DNA from: PALSA-612 sp963755155
GTDB taxonomy: Bacteria > Actinomycetota > Thermoleophilia > Gaiellales > Gaiellaceae
Direction: 5' to 3'
Assembly: GCA_963755155.1 (NCBI GenBank)
Contig: CAVWIV010000017.1
Coordinates: 1-64,000 of the forward strand
DNA length: 64,000 nt
The notes below the pieces were generated by a model that was given only the letters and a program-made list of their open reading frames with translations, made no database searches and was not told the origin of the DNA. This document shows positions 26,260 to 34,624 of this stretch, piece after piece; positions within the stretch are counted from its first letter, which is position 1; every line of letters starts with the position of its first letter. Made by a program: the position numbers and the translations under genes.

Positions 26260-27628
26260 GAGCGCGGAGCCTAGTGGCCGTGCGCGGTGCTGGCGCTGGC
26301 CCGGGCAGGCGCACGGTGAACGTCGTGCCTTCGCCGAGCGTGCTCTCGAGCGTCACGACGCCGTCCATCCGCTCGCAAAGCTCCTTCACGATCGCGAGCC
26401 CGAGACCCGAGCTCCACCGCGCCCCGTCCGGCATCCCCACCCGGTCGTGAAGGTAGAAGCGCTCGAACGCGTGCGGAATGTCCTCCGGCGCGAGCCCGAC
26501 ACCGGTGTCGACAACCTCGAGCACGCCGGGCCGCGCGCGGACGTGCACCGAGCCGCCCGGGGGCGTCGAGCGGAGTGCATTCTCCACGAGGTTCGAGACC
26601 ACCTGCAGCACGCGGTCAGGGTCGCCCAGCGCAGGCGCTCCGTCCGGCACGATGGCGTCGAGCTCGACGCCGCTCGCGCGGGCCTCCGCCTCGTACCGGC
26701 GGACAGCCTCGCGCCCCACGTCGCCGAGGTCGATCTGCTCGCGATGGATGGCGAACTCGCGCCGGTTCATCCGCGCGAGGTCGAGCAGATCTCGCACGAG
26801 GCGCTCGAGCCGCCGTGCCTCCTCGCGAATCGTCGCGGCAGCCTCCTCGGCGGGGACCGCGCCGTCCTCCAGGGCCTCCGCATAGCCACGGATGGCCGTG
26901 AGCGGCGTCTTGAGCTCGTGGCTCACGGAGAGCAGGAAGTTCCGCTCGGCCTCCTTCGCCGCATGAAGCTGTTCCGCCATCTCGTTGAACGACGTCGCGA
27001 GCAGCGCGAGCTCCGCTGAGCCCTCGACGGGCACGGGATCGGGCGATTCGCCCGCGGCGAGGCTCTTGCTCGCTTCCGCGACGCGGCGGACCGGTCGCGC
27101 GATCGCCCTCGCAGTCAGGAACGATCCGACCGCGGCGAGCGCGGCCGCTATGGCCCCGGCGATTAGCAGCGCCAGGAGGAACGGCTGCCAGTCGGCGAAG
27201 CGCGGGTCCTTCGGGCGGAGCAACACGAAGCCGCGGCCTTGGACGTTGCGCGCGGCGAAGAGGTACGTCTCGCCCTCGACCGTGCGTGTGCCCTCGATGG
27301 GCCGACGCGCCCGCACGTCGGCGAGGTCCTCGCCCGCGAGATACGCGGATGGCTTGTCGAGGTCGACGATCTCGATCTGCTGGTTCTGCTTCGCGAGGAA
27401 GGGTTGCAGGCGCTCCAGCCGCGAGAACGGGAGCAACACGTCGAACTGGCCCTCCCGCTCGGCGATGAGGTCGGCCTGGTGGGCGAGGTCGTCGAGGTTC
27501 GCTCGCTCGACGGCCTGGCGCGACAGCACGACGCCGACCGCGAACGTCACACCGATGGAGAGGACGACGATGACGAGTATCGAGAAGAAGAGACGCCTGC
27601 GGAGCGGCGGAAACCGCCGCGCGCTCAC
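26246..27628 (-). CDS. Sensor histidine kinase (HAMP-HisKA-HATPase)
   Basis: 460 aa from GTG 27628, whose GTGA overlaps the response regulator stop. Order: membrane helix (LFFSILVIVVLSIGVTFAVGVVL), extracytoplasmic sensor loop of about 130 residues, second helix (FLLALLIAGAIAAALAAVGSFL), HAMP linker, then HisKA with the phosphorylated His in SVSHELKTPLTAIRGYAEAL, N-box VVSNLVENALRS, G1 EVVDTGVGLAPEDIPHAFERFY, and G2 SSGLGLAIVKELCERM. It autophosphorylates and passes phosphate to the adjacent OmpR-type regulator. The stimulus is unknown; envelope stress is plausible given the deacetylase in the operon. Confidence 0.93.
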   Translation of the reverse strand: MSARRFPPLRRRLFFSILVIVVLSIGVTFAVGVVLSRQAVERANLDDLAHQADLIAEREGQFDVLLPFSRLERLQPFLAKQNQQIEIVDLDKPSAYLAGEDLADVRARRPIEGTRTVEGETYLFAARNVQGRGFVLLRPKDPRFADWQPFLLALLIAGAIAAALAAVGSFLTARAIARPVRRVAEASKSLAAGESPDPVPVEGSAELALLATSFNEMAEQLHAAKEAERNFLLSVSHELKTPLTAIRGYAEALEDGAVPAEEAAATIREEARRLERLVRDLLDLARMNRREFAIHREQIDLGDVGREAVRRYEAEARASGVELDAIVPDGAPALGDPDRVLQVVSNLVENALRSTPPGGSVHVRARPGVLEVVDTGVGLAPEDIPHAFERFYLHDRVGMPDGARWSSGLGLAIVKELCERMDGVVTLESTLGEGTTFTVRLPGPAPAPRTATRLRAHGAP

Positions 27629-28335
27629 GGCGCGACGGCCTTGTACCCGGCTCCGCGGACGGTCCTGATGAGGGCGGGCCGGCCGAGCTTCCGCCTCAGC
27701 TGACCCACGTGGACGTCGACGGTTCGCGTGCCGCCGGGGTAGCTCATCCCCCACACGCGATCGAGGAGCCGGTCGCGTGAGTGCACGACGCCGGGGCTCT
27801 CGAGGAAGTACGTGAGCAGATCGAACTCCTTCGCCGTCAGCTCGACGGACTGGCCGTCCACGACCACCTCGCGGCCCTCGACGTCGACGCAGACATCGGC
27901 GAGCTCGATGCGGTTCTCGCGCGGCGACGGCTCGGAGCGGCGAAGGATCGCCTTCACGCGGGCGACGAGCTCGCGCGGCGAGAACGGCTTCGGCACGTAA
28001 TCGTCGGCGCCCAGCTCGAGACCGGCGACGCGGTCGGGCTCCTCGTCGCGGGCCGTCAGCATGAGGATCGGCACGGCCGACTGGGCGCGGATGCGGCGGC
28101 AGACCTCGAAGCCGTCAACGCCGGGCAGGCCGATGTCGAGCACGACGATGCGGATCGGGTGGCGCGTGAACTCAGCGAGCGCCTCCTCGCCGGTGCGTAC
28201 CCACACCACGCGATAGCCGTCGCGGCCGAGGTACGTCCGCACGATTGCGCCGATTGCCTCCTCGTCCTCGACGAGCAGCACCGTGCCGCCCGTCTGTCCC
28301 GCGGGCAGGTGTGAGGCCTGGCCTTGCGCCGTCAC
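27625..28335 (-). CDS. OmpR/PhoB-family response regulator
   Basis: 236 aa from GTG 28335. The receiver domain has the acidic pair VEDEE, the phospho-acceptor Asp in IVVLDIGLPGVDGFEV, the switch Thr in MLTARDEEPD and Lys in YVPKPFSPRELVARV. The C-terminal winged helix (ELTAKEFDLLTYFLESPGVVHSRDRLLDRVWG then RTVDVHVGQLRRKLG and GAGYKAV) is OmpR-type. Both its start and stop overlap neighbours by 4 bp (GTGA each), indicating tight translational coupling with the upstream secreted protein and the downstream kinase. Confidence 0.94.
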   Translation of the reverse strand: MTAQGQASHLPAGQTGGTVLLVEDEEAIGAIVRTYLGRDGYRVVWVRTGEEALAEFTRHPIRIVVLDIGLPGVDGFEVCRRIRAQSAVPILMLTARDEEPDRVAGLELGADDYVPKPFSPRELVARVKAILRRSEPSPRENRIELADVCVDVEGREVVVDGQSVELTAKEFDLLTYFLESPGVVHSRDRLLDRVWGMSYPGGTRTVDVHVGQLRRKLGRPALIRTVRGAGYKAVAP

Positions 28336-28790
28336 TTTCTGGGGATCCCCGTCACGCGGACCGATGTCGCTGGCTGGTCGCCGTCTCTGATCGTGATGGC
28401 GTTCATGCGCAACGGGATGCCGGCGAGCGTCGTGAAGCGTCCGTTGACGATCACCTGCGCGGTCGGCGAGACCGGGATGAGCTGGCGTGTTCCGTCTCGC
28501 TCGAGCAGCTCGATCGAGCCGCCGCGGACGCCCACGACCTTCCCCTGGTCGATGCGGTAGTCGTGGACGACCCCGCCGCGGACGATCACGACCTCCGCCC
28601 GCGCCATGTTCTTGTTGAAGAACAGCTCGCCGAGAGCGCGCGCCTCGTGCGGCGGCGCCGACGACGCGGCGAACCCGGTGACGCCGACAACGAGCGCGGC
28701 GAGAGCCGCGGCTGCGAGCGTCCAGGGTTTCGAGACGCGAGATGCGTTGCGAGAACGTGCCACGCCGCTTTGATGATTGCCGGGCCGCAT
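28332..28790 (-). CDS. Secreted or membrane-anchored beta-rich protein of unknown function
   Basis: 152 aa from ATG 28790, whose A is shared with the thiI stop (TGATG); GTG 28763 is an alternative start. A hydrophobic helix (PWTLAAAALAALVVGVTGFAASS) acts as signal or anchor. The rest is predicted beta-rich: RAEVVIVRGGVVHDYRIDQGKVVGVRGGSIELLERDG then VIVNGRFTTLAGIPLRMNAITIRDG, loosely like DUF5666-type OB or barrel folds. It overlaps the response regulator start by 4 bp, so it could be an accessory sensor of that two-component system. Function inferred only from position. Confidence 0.65.
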   Translation of the reverse strand: MRPGNHQSGVARSRNASRVSKPWTLAAAALAALVVGVTGFAASSAPPHEARALGELFFNKNMARAEVVIVRGGVVHDYRIDQGKVVGVRGGSIELLERDGTRQLIPVSPTAQVIVNGRFTTLAGIPLRMNAITIRDGDQPATSVRVTGIPRK

Positions 28791-30001
28791 CAACGCGCGA
28801 TATTGCCCGCGTAATCGGTTTGTAAAGTCGGCTGCACAGACGGCGATTCGCGGCGCGGCCGCACGACTTCCGTCGTTTCGAGGAGCACGGCCACGGCCTG
28901 GTCGAGATCGAGCCGCCGCTCGATCTTCACGAGCTCCGCCGGCGCGGCTCGTGTCTCCGCCAGCGGGCTCGCGAACAGCGTGCAGCAGTCTTCGGCGGGA
29001 AGGTTGGCGATCTCGTACGTGCCGATGTCCTGCGCCTCGCGAACGATCTCCGACTTGTCCCACGCGACGAGCGGACGGAGGACGGGCAGCGTCGCGGCGT
29101 CCTCGACGACGGTGAGGTTGCGAAGCGTCTGTGACGACACCTGGCCGAGCGAGTCTCCCGTTATGAGCGCCTCGGCGCCCTCCCGTTCGGCGAGCGCCGA
29201 CGCCGTGCGCATCATCAGCCGCCGCTGCGCGATCACCTGCAGGCGGGCGGCGCCCGCAGCCGCCAGCTGCCGCTGGACGTTGCCGAACGGCACGATGTGG
29301 AGGCGTGAGCCGCCCTGGAAGCGGTCGAGCTCCGCCACCTGCGCGTAGGCCTTGTAGATCGACTCGGGGCCGGTGAACGGCCGACCGGAGAAGTGGACGA
29401 ACTCGCAGCGCAGCCCTCGCTTCATCGCGCGGTACGCGGCGACCGGCGAGTCGATGCCGCCCGAGATGAGGCAGACCGCGCGTCCCGAGACGCCGACCGG
29501 CAGCCCGCCGCGGCCGGGGATGCGCTCCGAGAACGCGAAGAGCTCGCGCTTGTCGACCTCGAGATGCACCTCGAGGTCGGGGTGCGTGAGATCGACGCCG
29601 AGCCCGAGCTCGTCCTGCACCGCCTTGCCGACGACGATCGCGAGCTCGTGCGACGTGAGTCGCCAGCCCTTGTCGCGACGGCGGGCGCGGATCGCGAAGG
29701 TCGCGCCGGGGCGGTCGCGCAGCAGGTCGATCGCGGCTGCGCATGCCGCCTCCGGTGTCTTGTCGAGCACGAGCGCGGGATGGAGGAGGTTGACGCCGAG
29801 TACGTCTCGCGCACGCTCGGTGAGCTCATCCACGGGAGCCGGCGAGAGCACGGCGAGGACACCTCCGCGCTGGCGGAGCTCGAGCGGGCCGAGATCGCGA
29901 AGCAGGCGCTGGACGTTCCGCCGCAGCTGCGCATAGAAGAGCACGCGGTTGCGTCCCTTGAGCACGATCTCCCCGAACTTCAGGAGCACGCATGACTGCA
30001 T
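28790..30001 (-). CDS. thiI: tRNA 4-thiouridine synthase ThiI
   Basis: 403 aa. N-terminal ferredoxin-like segment (CVLLKFGEIVLKGRNRVLF), THUMP domain (about 60-165, with FAIRARRRDKGWRLTSHELAI), then the PP-loop ATPase with AVCLISGGIDSPVAAYRAMKRG and later RRLMMRTASALAEREGAEALITGDSLGQVSSQT. A Cys pair AEDCCTLF lies near the end, but there is no C-terminal rhodanese domain, as in many Gram-positive forms. It adenylates U8 of tRNA for thiolation. Its ATG follows the pgl stop by 3 bp. Confidence 0.92.
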   Translation of the reverse strand: MQSCVLLKFGEIVLKGRNRVLFYAQLRRNVQRLLRDLGPLELRQRGGVLAVLSPAPVDELTERARDVLGVNLLHPALVLDKTPEAACAAAIDLLRDRPGATFAIRARRRDKGWRLTSHELAIVVGKAVQDELGLGVDLTHPDLEVHLEVDKRELFAFSERIPGRGGLPVGVSGRAVCLISGGIDSPVAAYRAMKRGLRCEFVHFSGRPFTGPESIYKAYAQVAELDRFQGGSRLHIVPFGNVQRQLAAAGAARLQVIAQRRLMMRTASALAEREGAEALITGDSLGQVSSQTLRNLTVVEDAATLPVLRPLVAWDKSEIVREAQDIGTYEIANLPAEDCCTLFASPLAETRAAPAELVKIERRLDLDQAVAVLLETTEVVRPRRESPSVQPTLQTDYAGNIAR

Positions 30002-30004
30002 GGG

Positions 30005-30661
30005 CTAAGAGTAGGTGACGGCCTGGTCTGTGAGCAGTGTCTGGACGGGTGTTCGCACCCTGGCGGCGGGAATCTCCTCGTCTCCGGCGAGCAGCTGCGC
30101 GAGCGCTTGTGCCTTGTCCTCGCCGGTCACGACCCACAACACCTCGCGCGCCCGGTCGATTGCGGGGTACGTCAGCGTCATCCGTCGGCGACCCGAGTAC
30201 TCGCGCGAGATGGCGACGTCGCGGTCTCGGACGAGGAGCGCGCCGCAGTTCGGGACGAGCGAAGCGGTGTGGCCGTCGGGGCCGAGACCGAGGTGCACGA
30301 GGTCGAGGCGGTCGGGGAGCAGCGCGGCGTAGCGCTCCGCGGCGGCGCCGAGATCCTCGTCCTCGACCGGCATGGGGACGATCCGCGCGTGTGTGAGCGC
30401 TGCCTCGATCTGCGTGAGGTTCCGCTCCTCGTGCCCGTGCGGAGCGACGCGTTCGTCGACCTGGAAGACGCTGACGGCGTCCCACGGCACGTCCTCGGCG
30501 TCGAGCAGCTCGAGCAGCGGCTGGACGCGGCCGCCCGAGAGGGCGAGCGAGAAGGCGCCGCGCTCCTCGATGCATGATCGGATTCGCTCCGCCACGAAGG
30601 TCGCGGCGCGGCGGAAGACCGCGTCTGCGTCGCCCAACACCTCGACGCTCAGCCCAGGCAC
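30005..30661 (-). CDS. pgl: 6-phosphogluconolactonase
   Basis: 218 aa, typical for the DevB/SOL family. Motifs: AFSLALSGGRVQPLLELL near the N-terminus, DAVSVFQVDERVAPHGHEERNLTQIEAAL, then DLVHLGLGPDGHTASLVP, the phosphosugar-binding signature, and VLWVVTGEDKAQAL. It hydrolyses 6-phosphogluconolactone in the oxidative pentose phosphate pathway. No zwf or gnd lies in the window. It heads a minus-strand run of six genes spaced by 3 bp or overlapping. Confidence 0.9.
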   Translation of the reverse strand: MPGLSVEVLGDADAVFRRAATFVAERIRSCIEERGAFSLALSGGRVQPLLELLDAEDVPWDAVSVFQVDERVAPHGHEERNLTQIEAALTHARIVPMPVEDEDLGAAAERYAALLPDRLDLVHLGLGPDGHTASLVPNCGALLVRDRDVAISREYSGRRRMTLTYPAIDRAREVLWVVTGEDKAQALAQLLAGDEEIPAARVRTPVQTLLTDQAVTYS

Positions 30662-30692
30662 GCGATCACCGTACCCGTGCTACCGTCGCGGC

Positions 30693-31865
30693 GTGAAGCG
30701 TCGAGTCGTCGGGGCCGTGTGCGCCGCGCTCGTTGTCTTTGCGCTGCCCGGCACGGCGTCGGCCGATCACGTCAGCGCGACGTTCACGGTGTCGGCGAAG
30801 CTCGGTCAGCGTGTCGCGAATTCCTGGCAGGTTGAGGTCGACTGGTCGATCACCTGCACCGGCGCGTCGGACCCGCTGTACTTCGGTGATCTCTCCCTCA
30901 TCGAGGAGAGCACTGGCGACAGCTTCTTCCTCGGAGGAACTGCCGGGCCCTCAGGCAAGAGCATCGCCTCGGTTCCGATGAAGACGTCCGCGCGCCGCTT
31001 GAAGCCGCGCCTGAATTCCTCCTGCGGCTCGAGCTCTGGCGCCCTCCACGGCTCCGGTACCTCGGTGGTCCTCGGCAACGAGGTCACCGTGCCTGCGTTG
31101 AGCTGCGACCCCAACCTGCTTGCAAAGGCCCTTCGAGAGTACGAGACGGCGAAGAGCTTCTACAACGCGGCCGTCCAGGATCTTCGACAAGCACACGAGC
31201 AGGTGGATACCACGCTCACGGAGCTGGCGAAGGCCAAGGCGAAGAAGGCCGCGCTGAAGGCCGCTCTCAAAGAGCTCATTGCCCTGCTTGGCGAGGACGC
31301 CGCCGCGGCGGCGAGCGTCGTGGCGATCTACGTGCGCATCGGGCTCGTCATCAATGCGATCGTCTTCAAAGTGCTGCCAAAGCTCCAGGAGTCGCGGAAG
31401 GCGTTCAAGGAGGCACGAGAGGACTTCGAGCGCGCCGAGGCGTGGCGGAAGCGTGCGGAGGCGTCGCTCGCGGCGGCGCTCCGGCAGGGGCCTTGCACGG
31501 GCGACCTGCGCGCCAAGCTCGACCAGGCGCTCGACGAACAGCGCAGGCAAGCGGCGGCGCGCGCGCTGATCGAGAGCTGGGAGAACAACGGCTACCTGTA
31601 TCTCAACCCGGCGACCGGTGAGGTGCTCGACGAGGCGGCTGCCCTGCGTGAGGCGCGGAGGATTCTCGAGGGTGGCCAGCGAACCGCGCAGTCGCGAGTC
31701 GGCCAGGCGGCGCCGCGAATCACGGCGACGCGCCGCCAGATGGAGGCCGCCGTCCTGAAGATCGACGTCGCTCAGCGCCTCACAGACACCGTGCGCCGGA
31801 GGATTCTGCGCGCGGACGCGGCCGCGGAGCGGCTCCGGATGCGGCTCCGCCCGCTCATCCGCTGA
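30693..31865 (+). CDS. Secreted coiled-coil protein of unknown function
   Basis: 390 aa from GTG 30693, just before a signal peptide (RRVVGAVCAALVVFALPGTASA). Residues about 23-140 form a beta-rich domain with paired cysteines (ITCTGAS, NSSCGSS, LSCDPN). The rest is long heptad-type helix: LREYETAKSFYNAAVQDL, HEQVDTTLTELAKAKAKKAALKAAL, REDFERAEAWRKRAEASLAAALRQG, then a helical hairpin. A hydrophobic stretch (AAAASVVAIYVRIGLVINAIVF) at about 205-230 interrupts the coil and could insert in a membrane. No family recognised. It is divergent from pgl. Confidence 0.7.
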   Translation: MKRRVVGAVCAALVVFALPGTASADHVSATFTVSAKLGQRVANSWQVEVDWSITCTGASDPLYFGDLSLIEESTGDSFFLGGTAGPSGKSIASVPMKTSARRLKPRLNSSCGSSSGALHGSGTSVVLGNEVTVPALSCDPNLLAKALREYETAKSFYNAAVQDLRQAHEQVDTTLTELAKAKAKKAALKAALKELIALLGEDAAAAASVVAIYVRIGLVINAIVFKVLPKLQESRKAFKEAREDFERAEAWRKRAEASLAAALRQGPCTGDLRAKLDQALDEQRRQAAARALIESWENNGYLYLNPATGEVLDEAAALREARRILEGGQRTAQSRVGQAAPRITATRRQMEAAVLKIDVAQRLTDTVRRRILRADAAAERLRMRLRPLIR

Positions 31866-32412
31866 GGGGTGCATCGCCGATCTCGGCGAGCAGTGAGCCC
31901 TCGACCGAGACCGATGGGAGATCGTGGTACTCGCTGCCGAGCACGACGTCCTCGAGCTCGACCCGAACGGTGTCTCCCTCCTCGCAGCCCTCGAGCTCGA
32001 CGCGAATCGTGCCCTTGGACTCCTCGTCGGCGGACGAGAGCTCGTTGCCCGTGTCGTCCAGGGCGAAGAACGACGCTCCGCGCGCCTCCGTGTAGACGTA
32101 TTCGTTGGGGAGCATCGTCACCGGGTTGCGCTCGACGTCGGCCTGGACCGCGCGCAGGATCCAGTACGCGGGTGGCGATTCCTCGCGCGGCAGCTCGCCG
32201 GCCAGAACGTGGACCGCGTGGCGGTGCGAGTTGCTCTCGTCGAACGGCGCGCACCACGCGCTGACGGTCTCAGGGAACGCCGCGAGCGAACCGTCGGCGC
32301 GCGTTAACTCGACATCGACGGACTGCGTACCGCTGACGCCGGTGCTGCCGCCGCAGCCTGCGGCCACCGCCGCCGCGGCGAGAGCAAGCGCGTGGAGGTG
32401 CTGGCGGTTCAG
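31855..32412 (-). CDS. Putative lipoprotein of unknown function, non-canonical start
   Basis: The mature part starts at the Cys of AAVAAGCGGSTG, a good lipobox. To include the signal sequence (HLHALALAAAAVAAGC) the frame must begin upstream of the only GTG (32367); a CTG at 32412, just outside the tRNA-Ala gene, is the sole candidate and gives 185 aa. The mature domain is acidic and beta-rich (VDVELTRADGSLAAFPETVSAWC, TIRVELEGCEEGDTVRVELEDVVLGSEY). No family recognised. The coding ends overlap the convergent coiled-coil gene by 11 bp. The start is uncertain and an indel upstream is possible. Confidence 0.6.
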   Translation of the reverse strand: MNRQHLHALALAAAAVAAGCGGSTGVSGTQSVDVELTRADGSLAAFPETVSAWCAPFDESNSHRHAVHVLAGELPREESPPAYWILRAVQADVERNPVTMLPNEYVYTEARGASFFALDDTGNELSSADEESKGTIRVELEGCEEGDTVRVELEDVVLGSEYHDLPSVSVEGSLLAEIGDAPLSG

Positions 32413-32416
32413 AGAG

Positions 32417-32489
32417 TGGAGCCGAGGGGGATCGAACCCCTGACCTTTTGGCTGCCAGCCAAACGCTCTCCCAGCTGAGCTACGGCCCC
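32417..32489 (-). tRNA. tRNA-Ala(GGC)
   Basis: Reading the minus strand from 32489: acceptor GGGGCCG pairs with CGGCTCC, D-arm TAGCTCAGCTGGGAGAGC, anticodon stem-loop TTTGG-CTGGCAG-CCAAA with anticodon GGC, and T-arm AGGGGTTCGATCCCCCT. The discriminator is A at 32417. CCA is not encoded (ACTCTC follows), so it is added after transcription. Confidence 0.95.
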
Positions 32490-32522
32490 GTCCGCCCGCA
32501 GTTTAGCGGCGAGACACATCCG

Positions 32523-32876
32523 TTACGCGGTGGCGGCGACCTCGATCGAGGGCACGTCCGACCAGAGCTCCTCGAGCTTGTAGAAGCCGCGCGTGTCGGG
32601 CGTGAACACGTGCAGCACGACGTCGAGGTAGTCGGCGACGATCCACGTTCCCTCCTGCACGCCGTCCACTGAACGAGGCAGGACGCGTCCGTCGTCCTTC
32701 AACGAGTGCGCGACCTCGTCGTAGATGGCCTTCGTCTGCCGGGAGTTGCCGCCCGAGCAGATGACGAAGTAGTCGGTGTACGAGCACACCGGCCGCATGT
32801 CGAGGATGACGACGTCGCGTGCCAGCTTCTCCTGGGCGATGCCGGCAATACGGCGAGCCTGTTCGAGCGAAGTCAG
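32523..32876 (-). CDS. rsfS: Ribosomal silencing factor RsfS (Iojap family)
   Basis: 117 aa. The family N-terminus (TSLEQARRIAGIAQEKLARDVVILDM) requires a start upstream of ATG 32798. The only candidate is CTG 32876, preceded by AGGAGA at a suitable distance and giving (M)TSLEQARR, the usual family start. The core motifs SYTDYFVICSGGNSRQTKAI and EGTWIVADYLDVVLHVFTPDTRGFYKLEELW are intact. RsfS binds L14 and blocks subunit joining in starvation. It follows nadD in the conserved obg-nadD-rsfS order. The CTG start may be genuine or reflect a base error. Confidence 0.88.
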   Translation of the reverse strand: MTSLEQARRIAGIAQEKLARDVVILDMRPVCSYTDYFVICSGGNSRQTKAIYDEVAHSLKDDGRVLPRSVDGVQEGTWIVADYLDVVLHVFTPDTRGFYKLEELWSDVPSIEVAATA

Positions 32877-32911
32877 TGCGGTTCGGTCTCCTGAGTCGAT
32901 CGCTCTGGAGT

Positions 32912-33436
32912 CTAGCCCCGGTACAGACCGAGCCGCTCGATCTCCGCGGCCACCGCAGGCGGCACGAGGCCGTCGATCGGCTCGCCGGCGGCGACGCGGC
33001 GGCGGATGTCCGTGGAGCTGACCGGCGTCGGCTCGATCTCGAAGAACGTGACGCCCGCGGGCGCTTCGGTCACGGCGTGACCTGGCCTTTCCCCGACCGC
33101 CAGTCGAGCGAGCTCGAGCACGGCCTCGGGCTCCTTCCAGCTCGGGAAGTCGGCGAGCTCGTCGGCGCCGATGACAAGCACTGGGTCGTCCAGCCGGCGA
33201 GCCCGCAGCATGTCGATCGTCCGCGGATGCTCGTCGAGCTCGATGTCCTCGCTAGGGAAGGCTGCACGTGCCAAGGCGAGCCGATCGGCCGCGCTCGCCA
33301 CGACCTCGCGGTGACCCGGATCGGCAACGACGAGCAGGAGCGTGCGCGCGCCGCCGAAGTGCCGCTTCGCGCCCTCGACGACCCTCACGTGACCGACGTG
33401 TGGCGGGTCGAACATCCCGCCGAAGACCAGAGTCAC
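32912..33436 (-). CDS. nadD: Nicotinate-nucleotide adenylyltransferase
   Basis: 174 aa. It carries the nucleotidyltransferase signature GGMFDPPHVGHVRVVEGA at the N-terminus and the C-terminal PTPVSSTDIRRRVAAGEPI, the IS-S-T-x-x-R ATP-binding motif. The product converts nicotinate mononucleotide to deamido-NAD in NAD synthesis. At 174 aa it is slightly short compared with about 190-215 in many bacteria. Its ATG overlaps the obg stop by 4 bp. Confidence 0.93.
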   Translation of the reverse strand: MTLVFGGMFDPPHVGHVRVVEGAKRHFGGARTLLLVVADPGHREVVASAADRLALARAAFPSEDIELDEHPRTIDMLRARRLDDPVLVIGADELADFPSWKEPEAVLELARLAVGERPGHAVTEAPAGVTFFEIEPTPVSSTDIRRRVAAGEPIDGLVPPAVAAEIERLGLYRG

Positions 33437-34614
33437 CGGTACTCCAGGGTCTCGTCGCCGACCTCGACCTCGTCGCCAGAACGCGCGCCTGCCTGACGCA
33501 GGGCCTCCTCCAGCTCCCCCTTGTCCGGCGCGGGGCCCGCCACGCGGTAGCCGCGGTCGGTGCGGAGGATGCGGAACGCCGGTCGCCTTGGCTTCGGCCG
33601 GTAGACGAGGTAGTCGGCCATCTCCGGCTCGACGGGCTCCTCCTCCGGCAACGGCGGCACGAGCGAGAAGAGTGCGCGGCGAAACGCCTCCACGCCCTCA
33701 CCGGTCGCACAAGAGAGCGGGAACACCGCCAGCACGCCGGGCGGCTCGAACACGGGAGGCTCGGGGAGCAGGTCGATCTTGTTCAGCACGAGCACCTCGG
33801 GCAGCTCATCGAGCCCCGCGCCGTAGCTACCAAGCTCGGCGCGAATCGTCGCGTAGTGGCTGTCTAGGTCGCCGGTCGCGGCGTCGACGACGTGAACGAG
33901 CATCCGGGCCCGCTCGAGGTGCGCGAGGAACTCGTGGCCGAGGCCCGCGCCCTCGGCGGCGCCTTCGATCAGTCCGGGAACGTCCGCGACCACAAGCTGG
34001 CTTCCGTCCGGAGCATCGAGCGTCCCCAGCACCGGCTCGAGCGTCGTGAACGGATAGTCGGCGATCTTCGGCTTCGCATTGGAGATGCGCGCCAGGAGCG
34101 ACGACTTCCCCGCGTTCGGGAGACCGACGAGCGCGGCGTCGGCCAGGAGCTTCAGGTGCAGCTCGAGCTCGGCCTCCTCCCCGGGCAGGCCGGTCTCGGC
34201 AAACCGTGGTGTCTGAAGCGTGGATGACGCGAAACGGCGGTTGCCGCGCCCGCCCGCGCCCCCGCGGCCGACGACCGCCCGGGCGCCGGGATGCGCGAGA
34301 TCGGCGATGAGATGTCCCTCGGCGTCGAACACCTGCGTGCCGACGGCGACGCGCAGCACGGCGTCTTCACCGTCTGCGCCGTGCTTCCCCGTTCCGCGGC
34401 CCGGGCCCCCACGGCCCGCTGCGTACGTCCGCCTCGATCGAAACGCCGACAGGTCGCGGAGGTCGGGATCGGCCACGAGCACGACGTCCCCGCCGTTCCC
34501 GCCGTCGCCTCCGTCAGGCCCACCTCTGGGCACGTGCTTCTCGCGGCGGAAGCTGAGCGCGCCGTCTCCACCACGCCCGGCGACCGCGGTGATGCGGGCG
34601 CGGTCGTGGAACAT
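33433..34614 (-). CDS. obgE: GTPase Obg/CgtA
   Basis: 393 aa from ATG 34614 (MFHDRARITAVAG); an upstream extension is not family-like. Domains: glycine-rich OBG fold (GGDGALSFRREKHVPRGGPDGGDGG), then the G domain with G1 LVGLPNAGKSSLLARIS, G2 YPFTTLEP, G3 VADVPGLIEGA and G4 NKID, and a C-terminal OCT domain (FRILRTDRGYRVAGPAPDK). It acts in 50S maturation and stress control. It follows rpmA by 10 bp. Confidence 0.96.
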   Translation of the reverse strand: MFHDRARITAVAGRGGDGALSFRREKHVPRGGPDGGDGGNGGDVVLVADPDLRDLSAFRSRRTYAAGRGGPGRGTGKHGADGEDAVLRVAVGTQVFDAEGHLIADLAHPGARAVVGRGGAGGRGNRRFASSTLQTPRFAETGLPGEEAELELHLKLLADAALVGLPNAGKSSLLARISNAKPKIADYPFTTLEPVLGTLDAPDGSQLVVADVPGLIEGAAEGAGLGHEFLAHLERARMLVHVVDAATGDLDSHYATIRAELGSYGAGLDELPEVLVLNKIDLLPEPPVFEPPGVLAVFPLSCATGEGVEAFRRALFSLVPPLPEEEPVEPEMADYLVYRPKPRRPAFRILRTDRGYRVAGPAPDKGELEEALRQAGARSGDEVEVGDETLEYR

Positions 34615-34624
34615 CGGTAGCCCG

